Assembly: GCF_900187505.1 (NCBI RefSeq)
Contig: NZ_FYDL01000003.1
Location: forward strand, 124,001 to 188,000
From: Pseudomonas sp. Irchel s3h17
Lineage (GTDB): Bacteria; Pseudomonadota; Gammaproteobacteria; Pseudomonadales; Pseudomonadaceae
Reading direction: 5' to 3'
DNA: 64,000 nucleotides
The position numbers and the translations under genes are program-made. The notes below the pieces were generated by a model, which saw only the letters and a program-made list of their open reading frames with translations, did no database searches and was not told the origin of the DNA. How positions within the stretch are numbered: the first letter of the stretch is position 1; each line of letters begins with the position of its first letter. Below are positions 30,351 through 39,202 of this stretch, one piece after another.

Positions 30351-31577
30351 TTACGACCAGCGCCGAAAAATCAGCGAAGTATTCACCCCGCCAAACGCAA
30401 AATTATTGTTCATCACAAACTGGTTACTCATCTGCCTGAACTCGCCGCGCAGGTAGTCCAGTGCGCCACACTGCGGGTCGACGTTATCGAGGTTGAAGGT
30501 GTGGGCGTACTGGTCACTGTTGAGCATCTCGATGCTGAACCAGGACTCCAGCGCACCGCAGGCGCCCAGGGTGTGGCCGAGGAAGCTCTTTTGCGAGCTG
30601 ATGGGCATGCGGTTGCCGAACAGGCTGCTGGTGGCCAGGGTTTCGGCGATATCGCCCTGCTCGGTGGCGGTGCCGTGACCATTGACGTAGCCGATATCGG
30701 AAGGTTTCAGTCCCGCATCTTCCAACGCCAGCTCCATGGCCCGACGCATGGTGGCTTGCTCCGGCCGGGTGGTGTGCTGACCGTCGGCGTTGCTGCCAAA
30801 ACCGACGAGTTCCGCGTGGATATGGGCGCCACGGGCCAGGGCGTGCTCAAGCTCTTCAAGCACCAGCATGCCGCCGCCTTCGCCGATCACCAGGCCATCA
30901 CGGGCGCTGTCGTAGGGGCGCGGGCTGGATTGCGGGGTGTCGTTTTTCAAACTGGTGGCGTAGAGCGCGTCGAACACCATGGCTTCGGTCGGACACAGCT
31001 CTTCGGCACCGCCGGCAAGCATCAGGGGCAGCCGGCCGAACTTGATCGCCTCGTAGGCGTAGCCGATGCCATGGCTGCCGCTGGTGCAGGCGCTGGACGT
31101 CGGGATCAAGCGCCCGGTGAGGCCGAAGAAGATGCTGATGTTGGCCGCGGTGGTGTGGGGCATCATGCGGACGTAGGAGTTGGCGTTCAGGCCTTCGGCC
31201 ACCGAGTTGAGTAGCATATTGCCGAACGCCTTGATCTCGTCGGTGCTGCCGGTGGATGAGCCGCAGGCAACGCCCATGCGCCCGTCCTTGATCGACTCGT
31301 CGCCCAGCAGGCCGGCGTCGGCCAGTGCGCGCTCAGCCGCGCCCACGGCCAGGCGTGAAACCCTGCCCATGCTGCGCAACTGTTTGCGGGTCCAGTGCGC
31401 CGGAACCTTGAAGTCATCGATGGGTGCGGCCAGGCGCGTATTGAGCTCGGTAAAGCGATCCCACTCATCCATGCGGCGGACGCCGCTGCGGTTGGCCCTG
31501 AAGTGGCCCGAGATGGTCGCCCAATCGTTGCCCAGGGACGTGATGCCGGCCATGCCGGTGACGACAACACGTTTCAT
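30351..31577 (-). CDS. Aryl-polyene ketosynthase (FabF-like, ApeR-type)
   Basis: A condensing enzyme of 408 residues. The active-site Cys is C164 (SSACTSGSHG); the histidines are in NGHGTATEQGD and LGHTLGACGA. All catalytic residues are present. It is the last gene of the pigment operon and resembles the second complete ketosynthase (ApeR) of aryl-polyene loci, where it probably helps in chain initiation or elongation. The start ATG 31577 forms a TGATG junction with the ketoreductase. A diverged copy of its 3' end lies at 26597-26859. Confidence 0.93.
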   Translation of the reverse strand: MKRVVVTGMAGITSLGNDWATISGHFRANRSGVRRMDEWDRFTELNTRLAAPIDDFKVPAHWTRKQLRSMGRVSRLAVGAAERALADAGLLGDESIKDGRMGVACGSSTGSTDEIKAFGNMLLNSVAEGLNANSYVRMMPHTTAANISIFFGLTGRLIPTSSACTSGSHGIGYAYEAIKFGRLPLMLAGGAEELCPTEAMVFDALYATSLKNDTPQSSPRPYDSARDGLVIGEGGGMLVLEELEHALARGAHIHAELVGFGSNADGQHTTRPEQATMRRAMELALEDAGLKPSDIGYVNGHGTATEQGDIAETLATSSLFGNRMPISSQKSFLGHTLGACGALESWFSIEMLNSDQYAHTFNLDNVDPQCGALDYLRGEFRQMSNQFVMNNNFAFGGVNTSLIFRRWS

Positions 31578-32305
31578 CAACACAGGCCTCCATTGACGGC
31601 CAGCACCTGCCGGGTGATGTACGAGGCTTCCGCCGACATCAGGAAGTTCACCGCGCCGGCGACTTCTTCCGGGGTGCCCATGCGTTGTACGGGGATCATT
31701 TTCATCAGGTCTTCCAACGGCACGTGGTCATCGAGCATCGCGGTGTCGATCAGGCCGGGGGCGACACAGTTAACGGTGATTTTGCGCTTGCCCAGCTCGA
31801 TCGCCAATGCTTTTGCCGCGCCGATCAGACCGGCCTTGGAGGCGCTGTAGTTGACCTGTCCGCGATTGCCGATCAGCCCGGAAACCGAGGTGATACAGAC
31901 AATCCGTCCGGCAGCGCGACGCCGGATCATCGGCATCATCACCGGGTGCAGGACATTGTAGAAACCGTCGAGGTTGGTGCGCATCACCACATCCCAGTCG
32001 TCTTCGCTCAGGGCGGGAAAAGCACCGTCGCGGGTCAGGCCGGCGTTGAGCACCACCCCGTAATAAGCACCGTGGGTGTCGACATCGGCTTCAAGGATGG
32101 CCTTGCACGCGGCCCGGTCGGAGACGTCGAACTGCAGAATGCGCGCGTTGCGGCCCAGCGCCTGAATCTCGGACTGCACGGTGGCGGCCTCGGTCAGGCC
32201 GCTGCGGCAGTGCAACACGATGTCATGCCCGGCTTGAGCCAGGCGCAGGGCGATAGCGCGGCCAATGCCACGGCTGGAGCCGGTGACCAGTACGGATTCA
32301 GTCAT
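31577..32305 (-). CDS. 3-ketoacyl-ACP reductase (FabG-like, ApeQ-type)
   Basis: A short-chain dehydrogenase of 242 residues that reduces the beta-keto group of the growing polyene on the carrier protein. The NADPH-binding TGSSRGIG is at residues 8-15, NAG at 87-89, and catalytic Tyr153/Lys157 in YSASK. Start ATG 32305 overlaps the dehydratase stop by 8 nt. Confidence 0.93.
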   Translation of the reverse strand: MTESVLVTGSSRGIGRAIALRLAQAGHDIVLHCRSGLTEAATVQSEIQALGRNARILQFDVSDRAACKAILEADVDTHGAYYGVVLNAGLTRDGAFPALSEDDWDVVMRTNLDGFYNVLHPVMMPMIRRRAAGRIVCITSVSGLIGNRGQVNYSASKAGLIGAAKALAIELGKRKITVNCVAPGLIDTAMLDDHVPLEDLMKMIPVQRMGTPEEVAGAVNFLMSAEASYITRQVLAVNGGLC

Positions 32306-32762
32306 CACTCGACTCCTTGGGTTCATTCAGATAGTGAGCTGGCTGTGGCGGCCGGAACACGTTCAGCCGGGCGCTGGCGTGGATGCCCGGGGCGGTGATG
32401 TGGCATTCGAATATGCCCATGCCGTTGTCGTCTTCCAGCGAGCGCGTTCCGTGAATGGTCAGCTCGGTGCCCGCCGGGAAACACTCCACGTTGCATTCGA
32501 ACTTGCGGGTACCGAGCAGGAAGCCCAGCTCCACGGGATTGCCGCGTTGACGGGCATGGCAACCGGCGTAGGCGGCCACGCTCTGGGCCATCAACTCGAT
32601 GCCGACCCAGGCTGGCAGGCTGCCGTCCGGAAGGCTGTACAACCCATCGGGCCTGACGGTGAGCCGGGTTTGAATCTGTTCAGCGTCGAACCCCAGGATC
32701 TGCTCGATGAGGATCATGTCCCCGGCGTGGGGCACCAGCTCGGCGATCGGCCAGTCAATCAT
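32298..32762 (-). CDS. Hot-dog 3-hydroxyacyl-ACP dehydratase (ApeP-type)
   Basis: A 154-residue FabZ-like dehydratase. The catalytic His is in VPHAGDMILIEQI (about residue 12), and the hot-dog helix segment is LPAWVGIELMAQSVAAYAG. In characterised aryl-polyene systems ApeP acts together with a second dehydratase (ApeI), which here is the C-terminal domain of the protein at 43564-45243. ATGA overlap with the upstream ketosynthase. Confidence 0.9.
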   Translation of the reverse strand: MIDWPIAELVPHAGDMILIEQILGFDAEQIQTRLTVRPDGLYSLPDGSLPAWVGIELMAQSVAAYAGCHARQRGNPVELGFLLGTRKFECNVECFPAGTELTIHGTRSLEDDNGMGIFECHITAPGIHASARLNVFRPPQPAHYLNEPKESSDD

Positions 32763-33955
32763 GGGGCGTCTCCGATAATCAGGCTGACGTTGTTGCCACC
32801 GAAGGCGAACGAGTTGCTCATCAGGTAGCGAGGTGCAATGGACGCCAGGCGATCGGCCGGGGTCACCCATTTCAGTGGCGGAAGTTCGGGGTCGGGCTGG
32901 CCGTCCCAGACGTGGGGGGGCAGGGCATGCTCGCGGTTGCCCGGGCTCAGGCTCAACCAGCAGAACGCCGCTTCCAGTGCGCCGGCGGCACCGAGGGTGT
33001 GTCCGGTCATCGGCTTGGTCGAGGAGCAGGGTACGCCGGCCGGAAACAGGGCCGCCACTGCCAGGCTCTCCATGGCATCGTTGTGTTGGGTGGCGGTGCC
33101 ATGCAGGTTCAGATAGTCGATTTGCCCAGGCTGCAGGCCGGCGCGGGCCAGGGCTTTGTTCATGGCTTTCAGGGCACCGCGGCCGCCGGGTTCCGGTGCG
33201 GAAATATGGTGGGCATCGGAACTGGCGCCCGCGCCGAGCAGGGCAATGGCCTGGCTGTCGCCGGTACGCTTGCTCATCAGGAACAGCGCTGCCGCTTCGC
33301 CGATGTTGATACCACTGCGGTTGACGGAAAACGGATTGCAGCGCTGCCCGGACACCGCTTCCAGTGCCGAGAAACCGTTGAGCGTCAGCTTGCACAAGCT
33401 GTCGACGCCACCGCACACCACCGCGTCGCACAGCCCGAGGTCCAGCAGGCGCTGGGCACTCATCAACGCGCGGGCGCTGGAGGTGCAGGCGGTGGAGATC
33501 ACATAGGCCGGGCCACTCACTTCAAGCCAGTCGGCGAGGAAGTTGGCCGGGGCTCCGAGCTCTTGCTGTCGATAGTCATAGCTGGCGGGGAACTGATGCT
33601 CACGCAGGTACTGGGCCAGGCCCTGGCTGGCTTCCTCGATGCCCGACGTGCTGGTGCCCAGAACGATGCCGATTCGGTCACGGCCATAGGTCTGGATCGC
33701 CTGCTCGATGTCATCGCGAATCTGCAGCGCGGCTTCCAGCAGCAGCTGGTTGTTGCGGGTGGCATGCAGGCCCAGTGCAGCCGGGATCGCTGCCAGTTCG
33801 CCCCTGACCGCGGCCATCGGCAGCGAACGCTGGGGGACCCAGCCGGCCTCGGCGCGCATGCCCGAGCAGTCACCGGCAAACAGGTTGCCGGCCACTTCGT
33901 GTTGCGTGCGGCCCAGGCTGCAAATCAGCCCGAGGGCGTTGAGGTAGGCGGTCAT
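32759..33955 (-). CDS. Aryl-polyene ketosynthase (ApeO-type)
   Basis: A condensing enzyme of 398 residues with C157 (VISTACTSSAR) and histidines in LHGTATQHND and TGHTLGAAGA. It is likely the main elongating ketosynthase and would pair with the chain-length-factor-like protein at 47072-47791, as ApeO pairs with ApeC. It begins in an ATGA overlap with the lipoprotein gene. Confidence 0.92.
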   Translation of the reverse strand: MTAYLNALGLICSLGRTQHEVAGNLFAGDCSGMRAEAGWVPQRSLPMAAVRGELAAIPAALGLHATRNNQLLLEAALQIRDDIEQAIQTYGRDRIGIVLGTSTSGIEEASQGLAQYLREHQFPASYDYRQQELGAPANFLADWLEVSGPAYVISTACTSSARALMSAQRLLDLGLCDAVVCGGVDSLCKLTLNGFSALEAVSGQRCNPFSVNRSGINIGEAAALFLMSKRTGDSQAIALLGAGASSDAHHISAPEPGGRGALKAMNKALARAGLQPGQIDYLNLHGTATQHNDAMESLAVAALFPAGVPCSSTKPMTGHTLGAAGALEAAFCWLSLSPGNREHALPPHVWDGQPDPELPPLKWVTPADRLASIAPRYLMSNSFAFGGNNVSLIIGDAP

Positions 33956-34437
33956 GGCGTGGGCTCGTGCAGCGGCGTGACGTGATAGGTCGGGCCATTT
34001 GGCAGTTTCAATTCAAAGCTCATGGGTTGTGTATAGCGGACTTCCCAGCGCGCGGGCAGGGATCGTTGCATGCCATGCTGCCAGGCGGCGGGGTAGTTGG
34101 CGTGCAACTCGCCTGGCGGGGTCAGGGCAAACAGCAAGGCGGCAAACAGCTCCCGGGCTTGCGGGTTGGGCGGCAGCAGCCCATCGGCTTGCCATTGTTG
34201 GTCAATCAGACGCTGGCGAGCCTGGGGAATTCCCAAGGGATCCATCATTGACCAGCGAAGACCTGCACCCTCGCGCTGGATCACCAGCAGCCAGTCCAGG
34301 CGTTGCTGGTTTTCCTCGCGCTCAATGTGCAGTTGCAGGGGCAACTGCAGGGTCGGGTTTGCATCGGGCAGCGGCGGCTGGCTGGCGCAGGCGCTCAGCA
34401 GCAGGGCACAGCACACCAGCAACAGGCGAATCATCAA
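33952..34437 (-). CDS. DUF3261 lipoprotein
   Basis: A 161-residue lipoprotein. The signal peptide ends in the lipobox LLSAC|ASQP, so the mature protein is lipid-anchored at Cys17; the residues after Cys give no Asp retention signal, so the outer membrane is expected. DUF3261 proteins are regular members of aryl-polyene loci and are thought to help move or attach the pigment lipid at the outer membrane, like LolB. The exact role is unproven. Two ATGs (34437, 34434) are possible. Confidence 0.85.
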   Translation of the reverse strand: MMIRLLLVCCALLLSACASQPPLPDANPTLQLPLQLHIEREENQQRLDWLLVIQREGAGLRWSMMDPLGIPQARQRLIDQQWQADGLLPPNPQARELFAALLFALTPPGELHANYPAAWQHGMQRSLPARWEVRYTQPMSFELKLPNGPTYHVTPLHEPTP

Positions 34438-34474
34438 CGCCGGCCCGCCAGCGGGTTACGGACGACCAGGCCAT

Positions 34475-35722
34475 TCATGTGGCGTCCCCTGCACAGATTT
34501 TCGAAATCATGTTCAGTCGACGCTTGGCCTCACTGACGAACGGGTTGCGCTCATCCCAGGCATAGCCGGCGAGAATCGAGCTGATCATGCGGCGGATATC
34601 CGCGGCGCCGCCCTGATAGAAAATCACATCCTGGAAGGTGCCGTTGTACCAGCCCTCGACATAGCAGCGGAAGGTGTCGACCCCGCGCTTGAGCGGCTCG
34701 GCAAATTCGCGCTGCCAGTCGACCGCTTCACCTTGCAACTGACGGTGCAGTACGCCAGCGGCCATGCTGGCCGAACGCATGGCGATGGTCACGCCGGAGG
34801 AGAACACCGGGTCCAGGAACTCGGCAGCGTTGCCCAGCAAGGCAAAGCCTGGGCCGTGCAGGGTCTTGACGTTGGCCGAGTAGCCGCCGATGGTCCTGGC
34901 CTCGGTGTCCCACACGGCGTTTTCCAGTACGCGGGCGAGGCTCGGTGTCTCAGCGATGAAGCCGCGCAGGCAATCGTCCAGGTTGTCGGTGCGCCCGTGG
35001 AAATGCTCGGCCGCCGCGACCACTCCGACCGAGCAGCGGCCATTGCTGAAGGGGATGGTCCAGAACCAGATGTCGCGCTGCGTCGGGTGGGTGGTGATGA
35101 GGATCTTCTCGCGCTCGAACGTCGGGCAGTCGATGTGGTCCTCGATGTGGGTGAACACCGCCTGGCGCACCGGGAAATTCGACGCGGCCTCCAGATCCAG
35201 CAAACGTGGGAGAACCCGGCCGTAGCCGCTGGCGTCGAGAATGAAGTCGGCTTCGACCTGGTACTGGCTGCCGTCCTCGCGTTGCACGTTCAGATGCGGC
35301 TTGGGGCGTTCGATGTCAACGTCGACCAGGGTTTCGCCATAGCGGATTTCCACGCCTTGCAGGGCGGCCTGATCGGCCAGCAGCTTGTCGAAATCGGCGC
35401 GTTGCACCTGGAAGGTGGTCGGTTTGCCCGGGGTGAAGGTGTCGCCGAAATCGAACGCACTGTAGCGCTCGCCCCAGGCGAATGCCGCGCCGGTCTTGAG
35501 CTGGAATCCGGCGGCGTTCACCGCCTCGAGCATGCCGGCTTCCTCGACGAAATCCAGGCAATGGGACAGCAGGCTTTCGCCGATAGAGAACCGGGGGAAA
35601 TGCTGGCGTTCGATCACCAGCACATCGTGCCCCTTGCGCTTGAGCAGCGCTGCGGCAATGGCGCCGGAGGGGCCGGCACCGATGATCACTACCTGACGAC
35701 GTTCCATTTCAATGATTGGCAC
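34475..35722 (-). CDS. FAD-dependent oxidoreductase (halogenase/reductase-like)
   Basis: A flavoprotein of 415 residues with the dinucleotide-binding GAGPSG at residues 15-20 and PRFSIGESLL, similar to the tryptophan halogenase / geranylgeranyl reductase group. I see no WxWxIP halogenase motif, so hydroxylation or reduction is likelier. I choose the GTG at 35722 because AGGAG lies 5 nt upstream; ATG 35707 has no such site. It overlaps the antiporter-like gene by 14 nt. It could modify the aryl head group. Confidence 0.82.
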   Translation of the reverse strand: MPIIEMERRQVVIIGAGPSGAIAAALLKRKGHDVLVIERQHFPRFSIGESLLSHCLDFVEEAGMLEAVNAAGFQLKTGAAFAWGERYSAFDFGDTFTPGKPTTFQVQRADFDKLLADQAALQGVEIRYGETLVDVDIERPKPHLNVQREDGSQYQVEADFILDASGYGRVLPRLLDLEAASNFPVRQAVFTHIEDHIDCPTFEREKILITTHPTQRDIWFWTIPFSNGRCSVGVVAAAEHFHGRTDNLDDCLRGFIAETPSLARVLENAVWDTEARTIGGYSANVKTLHGPGFALLGNAAEFLDPVFSSGVTIAMRSASMAAGVLHRQLQGEAVDWQREFAEPLKRGVDTFRCYVEGWYNGTFQDVIFYQGGAADIRRMISSILAGYAWDERNPFVSEAKRRLNMISKICAGDAT

Positions 35723-36869
35723 GAGGACTCCTGGCCGGGGCGGCGATTTTCAGAGGCGTACGGTGCATGCCGACCAGTGCCGGCAGCAGGGTGGCGATCA
35801 GCCCCATCAGCATCAGCGCGAAGTACAGCGCCGGGCTGATGAGTTGTTGTTGCAGCAGCAGATTGAGGAAGACGATTTCGCTCAATCCGCGAATGTTCAG
35901 CAGCACACTTTCTCGCCAGCGACTGGCGCCTTCGAAAGAGCGTCCGGCCCAGCCCAGTCCCAGCCAGTTACCCAGCAGTTTACTGGCAATCGGCAACACG
36001 AGCAGCGCCGACAGTTGCAGCCAGCCGAGGCTGTCCAGGGCACTGGGCACGTTGATCTGCACGATACCGAAGGTGAGGATCAGCGGGATGGCGATCCAGG
36101 TTTGCACGCGACTCATCCACACCGTCGGCAATGGCAGTACCAGTGGTACCTTGAGCGCGGCCATGCACAGCAGGTAGCCGATACCAACAATCAGCGCATT
36201 GAGCTTGTAATGCTCGGCCACCACCAGCAGCAGGAAGAAGCCTGCGCTGTGCAGCAACGGTTGGCGCAGGTGCAGCAGCCGTAGCACCAGCGGCAGGCAG
36301 GCGCCGGCCAGTGGCAGCAACAGGCTGCTCAGGTGCAGGCTGCCCTGGGCGACGGCGAACAGTGTCCAGCAGGTGAGGTCGATGAGGATGGCGGTCTGCA
36401 CCAGGCGCCGGGCCGCATCCAGTGGGTACTCGATGTGGCGCAGGTACAGGTAGAGCACCGGGATCGCGGTGATGGCGAACAACAGGCCGACGGCCAGTGA
36501 ACTGATCCAGGGTTGCGCCGGCAGCAGCCAGACAGCCGTGGCCAGGCCGCAGGCGAAGGGGATGCAGAAACTGGGCAGGGCGATCTTCAGGCTCTGGCGA
36601 TCCAGCCGCAGGTCGATCACGTCGCTGAGGATATGCCCCAGCAGCAAGGCGAAACCCAGGCTGTAGAGATTTTTCAGCCAGGTCGGGGCGATCAGGTCGG
36701 CGCCGCTGAGCTGCCAGCCAGGTTCGATCCAGCCATACATTAAAAGTGGCAGGCCGAAGGTTGCCAGCAGCAACTGGCTGACGATCGGAATCAGGCCGAA
36801 GTGACGGCCGACACGGGTGGCGATGGCGAACAGCGCCAGGGCCAGCAGCCAGAACAGCGCGACCATCAT
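35709..36869 (-). CDS. Cation:proton antiporter-like membrane protein
   Basis: A 386-residue protein with about 11-12 hydrophobic helices starting at MMVALFWLLALALFAIATR. It resembles the membrane part of CPA2/Kef-type antiporters (FALLLGHILSDVIDLRLD; LLFAITAIPVLYLYL; NIRGLSEIVFLNLLL) but has no cytoplasmic nucleotide-binding domain. It overlaps the MMPL exporter stop (ATGATGG junction) and the flavoprotein start, so it belongs to the pigment operon. It is not, to my knowledge, a standard aryl-polyene gene. A role in energising export or in ion homeostasis is speculative. Confidence 0.7.
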   Translation of the reverse strand: MMVALFWLLALALFAIATRVGRHFGLIPIVSQLLLATFGLPLLMYGWIEPGWQLSGADLIAPTWLKNLYSLGFALLLGHILSDVIDLRLDRQSLKIALPSFCIPFACGLATAVWLLPAQPWISSLAVGLLFAITAIPVLYLYLRHIEYPLDAARRLVQTAILIDLTCWTLFAVAQGSLHLSSLLLPLAGACLPLVLRLLHLRQPLLHSAGFFLLLVVAEHYKLNALIVGIGYLLCMAALKVPLVLPLPTVWMSRVQTWIAIPLILTFGIVQINVPSALDSLGWLQLSALLVLPIASKLLGNWLGLGWAGRSFEGASRWRESVLLNIRGLSEIVFLNLLLQQQLISPALYFALMLMGLIATLLPALVGMHRTPLKIAAPARSPRANH

Positions 36870-39202
36870 ACGAGCGACTCCGTGACCGGGGCGGCATGGG
36901 CCTGTCGGGCCCAGGGCGCGAGCATGAAGCTGAACGCCAGGCCGAGGCTCACGGACAAGCCGAAGTTGCTCACGGCCGGGGTGCTGGACACGGCCAACAG
37001 CCCGAACGACAGCCAAGTGGTGGCGGCCGCCAGCAAGGTGCCCAGCAGACTCACCGCCGCACCGCCGACCTGCTCACGCATCAGGATGGCGTAATCGACG
37101 CTGATCGCCGTGACCAGCAGCAAGCCGAACAGGCTGAACAGGGTCAAGGGTTGTCCCAGCCAACCGAGGCTGGCCAGGCTGCACAAGGCCGCCAGCAGCG
37201 GCAGGGCGACGATCCGCAGTGCGCCACCGAAGCCAAATGGCGCCACCAGCACCAGCACGATCAGCACGCAGGAGGCGAGCTTCAGTTCGGCGGCGCTGAT
37301 TTGGGTCTTGGCGAAAACCGTGTTCAGTTCGCCGAGGCGATCCACCAGCACCACACCCGGCAAGTCCTGGGCCTGCACTCTCAACAAGGCGGGATCGTTC
37401 AGGCCTTGCAGGCTGGTGATCGCCGCCACGCCCTCGTCCGTCGGACCCAGCCACAGGGCGCGATAAGGCTCCGCCAGCGGGCCACGCAGCGCGGCATCGA
37501 TGTCTTCGACAGGCAGCGCCTGCAAGGCGGCCAGTTCGGCTTGCAGCGCCTCGGCCGGAATCCCCAGTTCAAGCAGTGGCTGCCAGAACTGCGGCAGTTT
37601 GTTCAGTGCCGTGCGCACCTGTTGCTGTTCGCTCGCCGAGCCGCTCAGTTGATCGAGTGCCAGATAGCCATCGAGTTTGTCCAGGTTGACCAATTGCTCC
37701 AGGCGGTCGCTCAGGGCGCTTTGCCGTTCGAGCAGTTGCTCCTGGTTGGCCGCGCGCACCAGGAAGAACTGGCTGGTGGGTTGATGGCCGGTGATGCGGG
37801 CAATGGCCTGGGCTTCATCGGTCAGTTGCTGGGGCGCACTGACCCATTGACGAATATCGTTGCGGGTCTGGAGTTGCAACAGGCCGCCGATGCAAAAGGC
37901 AATCAGTAGCCCGAGCAAGACGGGCGTACGAAAACGCTGGAGCAACGCTTCACGCAGGCTCAGCAGCGCCTCGCAGACCCGCAGCGGCCAATGGGCCGGA
38001 CGCAGGTCGACGCCCTTGAGCAGCGCTGGCAGCAGACACACCGCCGACAGGTAGGCGCCGAGCAGTCCGGCGGCGGAGAACACGGCAATCTGGGTCAGGG
38101 CCGGGAAGGGGGTCCAGGCCAGGGCCAGGTAGCCGATGCAACTGGTGATCAGGCTCAGGGTCAGCCCCGGCAGGGTCAGGCGCAAGGCCGGCCAACTGTG
38201 CCACGGTTTCAGGCGCCAGCTCTTGGACAGGTAGTGCAACGGGTAGTCCACGGCCACGCCGATCAGGCTTGAGCCGAGCACCAGGGTCATCACATGCATG
38301 TGGCCGAACAGGGCCACGCAGGCCACCGCGCCAAACAACATGCCCACCAGCACCGGAACGAACGCCAGCAACACCCGCCAGCGGCGGAACGCCAGCAACA
38401 GCAGCAAGAATATGCCCAGGGTGGCGCCACCCCCGACCCAGGTCATCTCCTGGGTGGCTTGTTGCTGGCCTGCCGCCGCATACAGCAATCCACTGGCCGC
38501 GAGTAGCTGCACGTCATTCTTGGCCGCTGCTTCGCGACTGTGTTTGAGCAGGTCGGCTACTTGCAGTGGCAGGTTCATGTCGAAGGCATTGCCGGTAGTG
38601 CGCGCCCGCAGCAACACCCAGCTCTTGCCGTCGGCATCGGCGATCAATGCCCCGCTGCCGATGTCCAGTTGCACCGCGCCCTGTTGCGGCTGGCTGTTCT
38701 GGATACGTCCGGTCAGGCCCAGCCAGTCCTCCTGGCTGGGCACCAGGCTGAAGCCGCCGAAGGGATCGAACAGCGCCTGGACCCGCTGCTGGATGAATGC
38801 GTCGGGATGTTCGATCAACAACTGCCGGTCAGCCGTCGACAGCATCGCCAGGCGACCTTGCAGCAACTGCGCACGCAGGGCCGGCAGGTCCGCTTGCAGG
38901 GTCCACTGGACCGCTTCGAACAGGCCGCTGGCCTGCCATTGGTTGCCAAGCTGTTGGGCCATGGCGATGGCCTGCGTGCGGTCTTTGTGGCCGACCAGCA
39001 CCAGTATTTCCCGGTTCAACGGTTCTTGCATGCGCTGTTCGGCACGCTGTTCCAGGGCATCTGGCGTGGTACCGGGCACCAGCTCCATCAGGTTGGCCGA
39101 CAAAGGGGCGCCGTCACGCCATTGCCAACCGCCGAGTGCGAGCACTGCCAGCAGCAGGATCAGGAACAGCCAGGGGAGCCTGCGTTCACTTGGCAAAGTC
39201 AT
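36866..39202 (-). CDS. MMPL/RND-superfamily exporter
   Basis: A 778-residue inner-membrane transporter with two repeats, each a helix, a large periplasmic domain and five helices (periplasmic domains about 35-245 and 425-600). It has the MMPL-type pattern GVAVDYPLHYL in the first repeat and AISVDYAILMREQ in the second. It is a constant part of aryl-polyene and xanthomonadin loci and probably carries the lipid-linked pigment across the inner membrane. ATG 39202 overlaps the LolA-like stop by 17 nt; an ATG at 39214 is also open. Confidence 0.92.
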   Translation of the reverse strand: MTLPSERRLPWLFLILLLAVLALGGWQWRDGAPLSANLMELVPGTTPDALEQRAEQRMQEPLNREILVLVGHKDRTQAIAMAQQLGNQWQASGLFEAVQWTLQADLPALRAQLLQGRLAMLSTADRQLLIEHPDAFIQQRVQALFDPFGGFSLVPSQEDWLGLTGRIQNSQPQQGAVQLDIGSGALIADADGKSWVLLRARTTGNAFDMNLPLQVADLLKHSREAAAKNDVQLLAASGLLYAAAGQQQATQEMTWVGGGATLGIFLLLLLAFRRWRVLLAFVPVLVGMLFGAVACVALFGHMHVMTLVLGSSLIGVAVDYPLHYLSKSWRLKPWHSWPALRLTLPGLTLSLITSCIGYLALAWTPFPALTQIAVFSAAGLLGAYLSAVCLLPALLKGVDLRPAHWPLRVCEALLSLREALLQRFRTPVLLGLLIAFCIGGLLQLQTRNDIRQWVSAPQQLTDEAQAIARITGHQPTSQFFLVRAANQEQLLERQSALSDRLEQLVNLDKLDGYLALDQLSGSASEQQQVRTALNKLPQFWQPLLELGIPAEALQAELAALQALPVEDIDAALRGPLAEPYRALWLGPTDEGVAAITSLQGLNDPALLRVQAQDLPGVVLVDRLGELNTVFAKTQISAAELKLASCVLIVLVLVAPFGFGGALRIVALPLLAALCSLASLGWLGQPLTLFSLFGLLLVTAISVDYAILMREQVGGAAVSLLGTLLAAATTWLSFGLLAVSSTPAVSNFGLSVSLGLAFSFMLAPWARQAHAAPVTESLV

